Shown piece after piece: positions 25,705 through 33,370 of a DNA stretch of 64,000 nt (positions are counted from its first letter, which is position 1; every line of letters starts with the position of its first letter). Origin of the DNA: Lachnospiraceae bacterium (GTDB lineage Bacteria > Bacillota > Clostridia > Lachnospirales > Lachnospiraceae); NCBI GenBank assembly GCA_023664345.1, contig JAMPFQ010000002.1:186001-250000 (forward strand). Direction: 5' to 3'. The position numbers were made by a program, and so were the translations under genes. The notes below the pieces were generated by a model that was given only the letters and a program-made list of their open reading frames with translations, searched no databases and was not told the DNA's origin.

Positions 25705-27342
25705 TCAATCACTCCAGGATGCCTTGAGGGACAGCGGTGTAACCACCATATCACTGTCAAGCTTCCATTCGCTTTCTTCATTGCCGTCCTTATCGACCGT
25801 CCACCATCCCTTGAATTTTTCATTTCCGCCTTCGGAAAATGCTGTCTCTTTCAGATAGCTGCCCCTTAACACACTGTTGCAATAATAGTGGAACTGGAAA
25901 TCCGAACGGGCGATCACAGGGACAAAATATCCCTTAACGTCGTCTCCCCACACGGGATAGAGACATGTATCCGCCTTTACCACATCATTGGCAAAATCCC
26001 ACGATGTACCGTCCTCCAGACACCAATACGAAACCGACATCCCATTCTGTGCGGGAATTTCCGGTGCTTCCACTTTACTGCCTGCAGTTACCTGCTTCAC
26101 GGTATATGTGGGCGCTTTCTGCTCCAATGTGGAAACAGAATCCTGTGCCTCCACCATATACGGCACATAGAATATCACCGCACATCCCACAGCGGCTGCA
26201 TTGCCACCGGAAACGCTCTGCTGCTGGTATTCAGCGACTTTCTTTTCATAAGAAGCCATTGTATATTCTTTCCAGAAATCCTGATATCTGCCGTTATCAT
26301 TCCCGCCGGGATCCTGAGTTGGCTGTGGTGTTTGGATCGTGGGCGCAGGCTCCTGATCATCATCGTCGTCATGATCCGGCTCCGGTGCTTCTGCGACCGG
26401 AGTCTCCACCGGCGCTGCTGCTTCAGGCGTCTGCACCGCTGCCTGAGGAGCGGGTGTCTTTGCCGGTTTCGGTGTCGCCGCAGGCGTTACACTGGACACA
26501 GGCGCCACACTGGGTGCGGGTGTCGCAGGCGTCACGGTCTGCGCAGGCGTTACCACAGGCCCGGTCACTGCAGGAGTCTGCCCGGATTCCGCCGTCTCGT
26601 CCTGCGTCTGTGCAGAAGCCAGCAGCGCCGTTCCCAGGTTCAGTTCCCTGCTCTGTGAACCGATCTGCTCCAGCCGTTCCATGAACTGCGGGTTCAGATG
26701 CTCTTCCGAGATTTCCGCCCTCTCCACTATGAACTGCGGATTCTGGCCCGCTGTAAACTGTGTATATTCTCCCGCCTCATAAAGGACAGGCTCCGCATCG
26801 CCCAGCCCCACCGCGACCTTTCCGTCATAAACCAATACTTCGATATCTCCAATGCCGCCATCTTTGTTCTTTCGCACCTCAAACACAGTCCCGCGGACAG
26901 ACATGGTCGCGTTCGGTGTCACGATATCATAGGAAGAACCGCTTGACAGGGGATTCTGGATCTCGTTCAGCACGCTGCCGGAATCCAGCCGGATGGCCGT
27001 CCTGCCGTTGGCCTCATCGCCTTCCGCCACTATCGTCATGCTCCCGGACTCCGCCAGCATCACATATTTGTCCGAATCCAGCTGGAGCACCGCATAGGCG
27101 TCCTGCTCTGTCTTCACGGCATCCCCCGAGATCAGGTTCATATTGGAGGAAGCCTCCAGAGTCCCGACACCCTCTCTCTCAATGGTAACACTGCCATCCA
27201 ACTCTATGATCTTGATAGAGCGATAAGTATCTTCCTTTTTACCCAGCGCTGATATCAGCGCCAGAGCCACTACCGCAACAACAGCCACTGCCGCTGCCAC
27301 GATAAATCCCTTTTTATGCATTCCCTTTTCTTTCATATCCAT
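25705..27342 (-). CDS. FecR-domain membrane-anchored surface protein
   Basis: After a short basic N-terminus comes one membrane anchor (GFIVAAAVAVVAVVALALIS), then a FecR domain (about 35-200: DGSVTIEREGVGTLEASSN, SGSVLNEI, MSVRGTVFEV). A Pro/Ala/Thr-rich linker with VTPA-type repeats and an acidic DDDDD run follow, and the last ~150 residues resemble Listeria-Bacteroides (InlB-type) repeat sequence (SYWCLEDGTSWDFANDVV). I start at the ATG at 27342, six bases after GAGGTG; an upstream GTG is possible. No FecI sigma factor is present; pairing with a CHASE2 cyclase is a known arrangement, and FecR here may sense a surface signal. Confidence 0.85.
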   Translation of the reverse strand: MDMKEKGMHKKGFIVAAAVAVVAVVALALISALGKKEDTYRSIKIIELDGSVTIEREGVGTLEASSNMNLISGDAVKTEQDAYAVLQLDSDKYVMLAESGSMTIVAEGDEANGRTAIRLDSGSVLNEIQNPLSSGSSYDIVTPNATMSVRGTVFEVRKNKDGGIGDIEVLVYDGKVAVGLGDAEPVLYEAGEYTQFTAGQNPQFIVERAEISEEHLNPQFMERLEQIGSQSRELNLGTALLASAQTQDETAESGQTPAVTGPVVTPAQTVTPATPAPSVAPVSSVTPAATPKPAKTPAPQAAVQTPEAAAPVETPVAEAPEPDHDDDDDQEPAPTIQTPQPTQDPGGNDNGRYQDFWKEYTMASYEKKVAEYQQQSVSGGNAAAVGCAVIFYVPYMVEAQDSVSTLEQKAPTYTVKQVTAGSKVEAPEIPAQNGMSVSYWCLEDGTSWDFANDVVKADTCLYPVWGDDVKGYFVPVIARSDFQFHYYCNSVLRGSYLKETAFSEGGNEKFKGWWTVDKDGNEESEWKLDSDMVVTPLSLKASWSD

Positions 27343-27385
27343 ACCGTTCACCTCGTTGCCCACTACATATTACCATAGCAATCTT

Positions 27386-27415
27386 ACTATACACTCAAGT
27401 GTAAATATTTGTCAA
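27386..27415 (-). promoter_or_regulatory. Promoter of the FecR-cyclase-HD-GYP-GH35 operon
   Basis: On the minus strand TTGACA (27410-27415), an 18-base spacer and TATAGT (27386-27391), 44 bases before the FecR start. Confidence 0.7.
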
Positions 27416-27445
27416 CGAGATTACTGTACAATCTTTGCATAAAAT

Positions 27446-29182
27446 TTAGTTTTTCGTTACATTTGGAACTGTGGGTGTACCATACTTTGCGAACATTTCT
27501 TTCACCACGTCATAAGCCTCCTTGGGCCTGCGGTATTCATCCACCACGCCCTTGTTATTATGGCAGCGGGCACGGGAACTGAACCATCCGTCCTCCTCCG
27601 TCACGCGGCAGTCCGCGAACTGCCAGATAAAAACACCTGTTATGTTCTCATCATTCATATAAATCTCCAGACTGTCCCTGATCAGATCCGCCTGGCGCTC
27701 CTCGCTCCACTTGCAGCGGGAGCGATCCCGATAGCCGTAGATGGACGCGGCTCCCAGCTCGCTGACGATGATCGGCTTGTCCTGGCCGCCGGCGCTGCGT
27801 ATCCACTCGATCTCCCGGTCATTCCTCTCCGCAATATCACAGTCCTGATACCAGCCGGAATACATATTAAAGGAGACCACATCGGGCAGATCCAGACAGA
27901 TATCCTTAAAATGCCTGCAGGTGGCGGAGGTGGTGGGCCTGGTGGCGTCCAGGCTCCTGATCTGCTCATACTGCTTCCTGTACATCTCCCTGGCTTCCGG
28001 CTCCTCGGAGGCGCACTCGTTCAGAATGCCCCAGATCACAATGGCGGGATGGTTATAATGGCTCCGGATCATCTCCCTGATACAGTCCTCGCACTGTTTC
28101 TCAAAATTGGGGTTCTGCATCTTTTGCAGGTCAAAGCCCCTGGCATGGTTCTCCTCCCACACCATGATGCCCCTCTCGTCGCAGAGATCCAGAAACCGCT
28201 CGTCGTTGGGATAATGGCAGGTGCGCAGAGCGTTCACGTTCATATCCTGCATCAGATCCATATCCTGGACCATATGCTGCAGGGAGATGGCGCAGCCCTC
28301 CACGGCATAGTCCTCATGACGGTTGAAGCCCTTGAGATACACAGGCTGCCCGTTCAGCAGGAGCCTTGTCCCTTTCACCTCCACCGTGCGGAAGCCCACC
28401 CGGTCGATCAGATCGTCCACCGGGTTGTCGTCAAGGGAAAGCGTGGTTCTCAGCAGATACAGGCAGGGAGCCTGATGGGACCAGGGCCGCACACCGGGGA
28501 AAGAACTTTCCGACAACATGGTCACCTCACCCCTGGCGGGAATGACCGTCTCCGGATACACGCCCGCCTTCATCGGCTTCTCCTGCTCTTGCCCTTCCAC
28601 GCAGCCGTGCCAGGGCTCCAGGCTGCTGTCCAGGGTCACTGTAACGTCTTTTTCCGAAAGATTGCAGAGCGTCACTTCCACTTTCGCGCTCCAGGCACCG
28701 TCCGTGCAGGCCGACGTAAAATGCACTTCCTTAATATATACATCCGGCAGGCTCTCCACGGCCACCGGTCTCGTAATGCCGCCGTAGGTATAATAATCGT
28801 TGGGGACATGCAGCGCGGAATGCTCTCCAAAGGTATTATCCACACGGACATCGATCCGGTGGCGACCCGCTTTCACCTGCCTGATCACTGTGGAAAAGCA
28901 AGTGAACGCGTTATAGTGGTGCGCCACTTTCTCTCCGTCCCAGAAGACGTCCGCGGTGTGGCTGACGCCCTTGAACTCCAGCCGCAGGTTGCCATCCTTT
29001 TCCACATACACTTCCCTGCTGTAGCAGCCCTTTCCCCTGTGGGCCAAAAAGTCCGGATGCTGCTCCCAGCAGCCCGGCACAGGCATCCGATAGCGCTTAT
29101 TCGCGCCCTCCATGACGAAATCCCACATGCCGTCCAGTTCCTTTACTTTCCTGATCTGATGCTGTTCAAATAGTCTGATCAT
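27446..29182 (-). CDS. GH2 glycosidase (beta-glucuronidase/beta-galactosidase type)
   Basis: A 578-residue GH2 protein with the sugar-binding jelly-roll domain (residues 1-165, with GCYSREVYV and DNTFGEHSALHVPNDYYTYGGI), an Ig-like middle, and a TIM barrel carrying RTCHYPNDERFLDLCDERGIMVWEE, acid/base Glu in WGILNECASEE (about 387) and nucleophile in IVSELGAASIYG (about 473). The size and sequence around the active site fit the shorter beta-glucuronidase-like class better than LacZ. No signal peptide. It stands upstream of the FecR operon, but that has its own promoter. Confidence 0.88.
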   Translation of the reverse strand: MIRLFEQHQIRKVKELDGMWDFVMEGANKRYRMPVPGCWEQHPDFLAHRGKGCYSREVYVEKDGNLRLEFKGVSHTADVFWDGEKVAHHYNAFTCFSTVIRQVKAGRHRIDVRVDNTFGEHSALHVPNDYYTYGGITRPVAVESLPDVYIKEVHFTSACTDGAWSAKVEVTLCNLSEKDVTVTLDSSLEPWHGCVEGQEQEKPMKAGVYPETVIPARGEVTMLSESSFPGVRPWSHQAPCLYLLRTTLSLDDNPVDDLIDRVGFRTVEVKGTRLLLNGQPVYLKGFNRHEDYAVEGCAISLQHMVQDMDLMQDMNVNALRTCHYPNDERFLDLCDERGIMVWEENHARGFDLQKMQNPNFEKQCEDCIREMIRSHYNHPAIVIWGILNECASEEPEAREMYRKQYEQIRSLDATRPTTSATCRHFKDICLDLPDVVSFNMYSGWYQDCDIAERNDREIEWIRSAGGQDKPIIVSELGAASIYGYRDRSRCKWSEERQADLIRDSLEIYMNDENITGVFIWQFADCRVTEEDGWFSSRARCHNNKGVVDEYRRPKEAYDVVKEMFAKYGTPTVPNVTKN

Positions 29183-29233
29183 GTAATACCTCCTATTTCC
29201 GCTCCGTAACGGCGCAGTCCTGTAAGAAACACA

Positions 29234-29638
29234 CTACCTGTTATAGCCCCGGTCGAAATCTTTCAGATGCTTTTTGGGCACTGTGGCCCTGACATCATCG
29301 ACGGAATCCGGAAATCTGTAAAAGGTATATAACCTGTCTGTGGGATCCCTGAACCGGTCAAATGCGTGATTGTCCACTAAATTTCTGACATAATCCGTCA
29401 CGCTCAGCCGATCGTCTCCCGATTCCTCAAATGACCTGCGCAGTCCGTCGGGCAGTATGTCCTTCGCAACCCGCGTATGCAGCTTCCCCTGGCCGGCCCA
29501 TGCCCCGCTCCGATCATTTTTATGAGTATATACTTTCACCTGCATCGGGTTTTTTGCCAGATATCCCAACGCCTCATAATACTCAGCCTCATCCCGGAAA
29601 TGTAATCCGATACCTTTACCCCAGTCTAACTGTGCCAT
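29234..29638 (-). CDS. Small protein overlapping the fused methyltransferase gene; possible restriction partner
   Basis: The 134-residue protein starts inside the 3' end of the methyltransferase gene (overlap 13 bases) with AGGAGGG six bases before the ATG at 29638, so they are co-translated. It is charged and soluble (KVYTHKNDRSGAWAGQGKLH, RLYTFYRFPDSVDDVRATVP). I do not recognise a nuclease motif. As the only gene coupled to the methyltransferase it is a candidate restriction endonuclease or accessory subunit; that is inference. Confidence 0.65.
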   Translation of the reverse strand: MAQLDWGKGIGLHFRDEAEYYEALGYLAKNPMQVKVYTHKNDRSGAWAGQGKLHTRVAKDILPDGLRRSFEESGDDRLSVTDYVRNLVDNHAFDRFRDPTDRLYTFYRFPDSVDDVRATVPKKHLKDFDRGYNR

Positions 29639-32193
29639 ACGCATCCCTCCTGATTGATCCCATTTCCATCACACGCGCCTCCGGGCTCCTTCAACACCCC
29701 GTAAAAAAACACGCTTGTGGCGTCCACGTTCAGGGAACGGGTCTGATAATTTCTCGCGATCCGATAAAAACGCCTGTATTCATCGGACGAAAAGTACGCC
29801 AGCTGCCTTTCCGTCAGCCGCGCATCTCCTTTGGGTATCAGTACCGCCACGGAACCGTTCACCACCGCATTAACGGTATTCCGCATGACCCTCGGCTTAT
29901 ATGTCATATTGGGTGTCAGATATACATTCTCATCACCCACATACTCATATGCGCTCAACCCCTCCGCCACAGTCCTGCTGATATAGGAGTCATATCCCGG
30001 TATATCGATGATCTCTCTTCCGTCGTCGCTGATGTTCCTTGACTTGAGCACGCGCACGCAGTCTGCTCCGGCTTCGTGGGACGTGTTGGAATTGGTGATC
30101 TGCCTGTCCCTGAAGACAGTGAAACTGTCAAGATCCAGCTTTGCGGCAACCCGGTCAAAGAAATCATCCCTGTAAATGATCCAGTACGGATATGCTTTAT
30201 CCGTTATATACTTCTGTTTCTGCGTGACCGTCTTTTTCAGGGTCAGAGATTGTACTTTCGTATTCCCGGGCCGACCGGTGGTGTCGATGAACAGGCAGAC
30301 CGTTTCCACCAGGACTCCCCGGAAACCGCTCTCGCCATAATCCTGGATACAGTCGATCTTCCTTGTGGACAGCAGCTTTCTTGTGGCACGAAACTCCGGC
30401 GTGTTCAGCACCGCCTTGGGCATGATCATGACTACATGATCCCCGATCGCCAGGGCCTTTTCCAGGAAAAATTCAAACGTGTTCGTGGTTTCCTTGTTCA
30501 CATTATTTTCCAGATACTTTGCGGCTTTTTTCGCGTTCAGCTTCGTGAACGGCGGATTGCCCGTCACCAGGTCGTACCTTTTCTTAAAATCATACAACAA
30601 AGTGTCCCCGTGGATATAGTTCAGCCTGACATTGTCCGGTATCCGCTGCTTTTGCAGCAGCAGTTCCAGGATCCGCAGATTTTTCCCGTCAATGTCCACT
30701 ACATCGATGTCCACCCGCTTTTTATCCTCGTATTTCTTAAAGAGAAAGGGCAGGAAATTGCCCACCCCGACGGATGGCTCCAATATGCTGATCTCATCTT
30801 TGTCAAAGTCCGGAAGCTGCTTATATATCTCATTGATGATAAATTTATTGGTGTAGTATGCCGCGTTGTTTTCCCGTTTGGAATTGGTCAGTTCCGCTAT
30901 CCTCGCCAGGGAAGCCCCTCCCAGGTTCAGGGGATTGTCCGACAGGAACCGCTTGAACCTTTCCGCCTTTAACAGCTGATATTCCTCTATTGCCTTATTG
31001 ATCGCCGCGTTTGTGAAATGCTCCTGTTCCATAAAATCTTTGATGCGGCACGCGATCTGATAAAATATCTTCGTAGGAACAGCCTCGCCGATACTCTGCC
31101 GGATCTTGATCTCCTCTTTTTTGAGCAGTTCAGCTTTGCTCTCTTCCGACAGCGCGTTCAGTTCCTCCAGAGACATGTCAACCCACCTGAAATCATCCGG
31201 GATCGTCATCATCTTCATAAGTTCCCTGATGGAAAAAACCCTGTCCTCTGCGGGGTGGATCGTATTCTGGCTGGCAAGCTGATCGTTCCTCGTATGTATG
31301 CACGGCGCTGCCTTATCCCAATACTGGCGGGTGTACTTATCCCCGTTCTTTTGGATGTTGGGCACCATCCTGCCCTCCACGAACCTGTGCGGACGCCTTG
31401 ATGCATCCTCATTGTCAAAAGCGCTCTGGCCCTCACGCAGACCATGGATCCAACAGCGCATTTCCTCCGGATATGTCCTGAACGCATGGTAAAAATCCCG
31501 GGCGCAGATCTCTCCCCAATCCAGTTTGGGCATATCGCCTATCACCCGGCGCAGTGTTACCTCTTCCGCATAGGCCGGATACAGTTCTACAGGCGCAACA
31601 TACTCAGCCATCTCACTGCTGATGCCGATCACCACTGTACGCGTTCTGGAGGAAGCAGAACCATAATCTTTAAAATTGAGCATCCTGTCCGTAATGATAT
31701 ACTTTTCACCCAATTCTTCATATATCACGTCGCCGATAGCTTTGACCGTTCCGTCCGGCGCGGTGCAGCCGGTCTTCATAAAAGCCGGTACATTTTCAAA
31801 GATAAAAAAACGAGGGGCTATCCCCTGGACCAGGCGGATGGATTCCACCACCAGACTGTTTCTTACGATCTCATGCTCTGTCTTTTTATGATTTGCCACC
31901 GACATCCCCTGGCAGGGCGGCGTGGCTATCAGGACATCCACCCTGTCGTTTCCAAGTTCCTTCCATCTGCCGATCTCGGCAAAAATCCTGTCTTTTGTTT
32001 CATTGACCGTGATGTCAGCGCAGATATATCCGGAATCATATCTGCACTTATTGTTAAACTTCTGTACGTTAAGTCTTCTTTCGATCGATTCATTTGTCGC
32101 AATACACTCAAAACCCGCCTCTTTAAATCCAAAGCAGCCTACCCCGGCACTACTGAACAAACTGATATATGTCAATGTTTTATCTTTCAACAT
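29626..32193 (-). CDS. Fused C5-cytosine and N6-adenine DNA methyltransferase
   Basis: The first ~390 residues are a cytosine-C5 methyltransferase: motif I SLFSSAGVGCFGFKEAGF, catalytic PPCQG in motif IV (about 94), FENVPAF (motif VI), and TRNDQLASQNTIHP plus DFRWVD in the C-terminal motifs. From about 430 on comes an Eco57I/type IIG-like N6-adenine methyltransferase: EPSVGVGNFLPFLF (SAM binding) and the catalytic NPPF in VTGNPPFTKLN. The end (about 750-855) may be a target-recognition part. Having both base specificities in one 855-residue chain is unusual. A small gene overlaps its 3' end. It most likely protects one or two recognition strands of a restriction system. Confidence 0.88.
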   Translation of the reverse strand: MLKDKTLTYISLFSSAGVGCFGFKEAGFECIATNESIERRLNVQKFNNKCRYDSGYICADITVNETKDRIFAEIGRWKELGNDRVDVLIATPPCQGMSVANHKKTEHEIVRNSLVVESIRLVQGIAPRFFIFENVPAFMKTGCTAPDGTVKAIGDVIYEELGEKYIITDRMLNFKDYGSASSRTRTVVIGISSEMAEYVAPVELYPAYAEEVTLRRVIGDMPKLDWGEICARDFYHAFRTYPEEMRCWIHGLREGQSAFDNEDASRRPHRFVEGRMVPNIQKNGDKYTRQYWDKAAPCIHTRNDQLASQNTIHPAEDRVFSIRELMKMMTIPDDFRWVDMSLEELNALSEESKAELLKKEEIKIRQSIGEAVPTKIFYQIACRIKDFMEQEHFTNAAINKAIEEYQLLKAERFKRFLSDNPLNLGGASLARIAELTNSKRENNAAYYTNKFIINEIYKQLPDFDKDEISILEPSVGVGNFLPFLFKKYEDKKRVDIDVVDIDGKNLRILELLLQKQRIPDNVRLNYIHGDTLLYDFKKRYDLVTGNPPFTKLNAKKAAKYLENNVNKETTNTFEFFLEKALAIGDHVVMIMPKAVLNTPEFRATRKLLSTRKIDCIQDYGESGFRGVLVETVCLFIDTTGRPGNTKVQSLTLKKTVTQKQKYITDKAYPYWIIYRDDFFDRVAAKLDLDSFTVFRDRQITNSNTSHEAGADCVRVLKSRNISDDGREIIDIPGYDSYISRTVAEGLSAYEYVGDENVYLTPNMTYKPRVMRNTVNAVVNGSVAVLIPKGDARLTERQLAYFSSDEYRRFYRIARNYQTRSLNVDATSVFFYGVLKEPGGACDGNGINQEGCVWHS

Positions 32194-32263
32194 CCCAAAG
32201 CACCTCGTCTGCGGCCATCCGTTTTTCTGGCGTTCTTCTTTATTATATTATGAGCAAAGAAAC

Positions 32264-33370
32264 TTAATCAACAGAGTCTATTGCTTTGCTATAATTAAGC
32301 GACCTCATAAACACATCGATCCACTCAAAATCAGGCTGCTTGTCTTTTGTCATCGGCAACCTTACAATTATGTCTTTCAGCGTTCTGTTGGCTTGCCTGC
32401 CATAACTATATTTATATTTATTCGCCTCAAGCTGTGTACATATAAACATTTTTGTTAAACTGCTCATTTTATATTCTTCTTTTGGTTCAAGCACCATTAC
32501 ATGATACGCCGTATAAAATGGCTCATCCTGTACAAATGACGATAACACACTTCCTCCAAGTGCAACCGAAATAAGCCCCTTTGGAAATGGTTGTTCACCT
32601 GTTTTTTTCACTTTTGCAACAACACCGTTATTTTTTGAAGTACGGGATATAAAATTAATATTGCTTTTCCTATCTTCTTCCATTCTCATCAATTCATATC
32701 CATTACCTTGATGCAAAATAAACAACTCACCTATCGTATATTCTTTCCAACTCTCAAATTCTAATCTTTTCCTGTTCTCTTTATCCTCCTGCCCTTTATA
32801 ATCACTCTCAAAAACAGCCATATCCACATTATCCAAATACCAGCAGGCCTTATCATATCCATCCTCCATAAAACATTCTGGTATCGTTGATACATCCGGG
32901 ACTTCTTTTTCAGATACATATTCAGGTAATTCTGTTGGTTCTGGAAACTCTATTTTCATCATCCTGTCTTTTTTAGGTTTATTACCATATGAAAATCTAT
33001 AGCGGTTAAAACTAATCGCCTGCGCATACCATAATTTCTGGTTTAAAGACATATCTGCATATTCACCATGGGGGATCAAAAACATTGTATTGCTATTACC
33101 TAAAAATTCATGCGGATAAACATATGAGTAAGAATGGCTGCCTTCTCCATCTTTACCAATAATTATCGAATACGCTGGCGCTATTTTTTTTAACCATTCT
33201 TCTGGCATATCTTTTTTTCTAACATAACCTACTAACAGATTATTCATCGACTTTGATGGTCTCAAAAAAGGTACATCGTCTTCAAATTCCTTTTCTTTTC
33301 TTATGATCGAGGTGTCTTTTATAAATACACCATCTTTTTTCACAAAATTTCTTCCAGCTTTTTCAATCAA
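32264..33370 (-). CDS. Specificity (S/BcgB-like) subunit of a restriction-modification enzyme
   Basis: Of 368 residues, the C-terminal half has the TRD look of type I/BcgI specificity subunits (YTIGELFILHQGNGYELMRM, INFISRTSKNNGVVAKV, TAYHVMVLEP, then a C-terminal RTLKDIIVRLP). The N-terminal half contains a second, more divergent recognition part (FLRPSKSMNNLLVGY, YSYVYPHEFLGNSNTM). It overlaps the upstream methyltransferase-nuclease gene by eight bases. It would select the DNA target for that enzyme. The coding sequence is much AT-richer than the flanking chromosome. Confidence 0.8.
   Translation of the reverse strand: MIEKAGRNFVKKDGVFIKDTSIIRKEKEFEDDVPFLRPSKSMNNLLVGYVRKKDMPEEWLKKIAPAYSIIIGKDGEGSHSYSYVYPHEFLGNSNTMFLIPHGEYADMSLNQKLWYAQAISFNRYRFSYGNKPKKDRMMKIEFPEPTELPEYVSEKEVPDVSTIPECFMEDGYDKACWYLDNVDMAVFESDYKGQEDKENRKRLEFESWKEYTIGELFILHQGNGYELMRMEEDRKSNINFISRTSKNNGVVAKVKKTGEQPFPKGLISVALGGSVLSSFVQDEPFYTAYHVMVLEPKEEYKMSSLTKMFICTQLEANKYKYSYGRQANRTLKDIIVRLPMTKDKQPDFEWIDVFMRSLNYSKAIDSVD

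Noticed and set aside
27560-29173. A 537-codon plus-strand open frame opposite the GH2 gene
   Set aside because: It mirrors the GH2 coding sequence, is rich in His/Gln/Pro/Leu as antisense frames of GC-rich genes are, and has no family resemblance.
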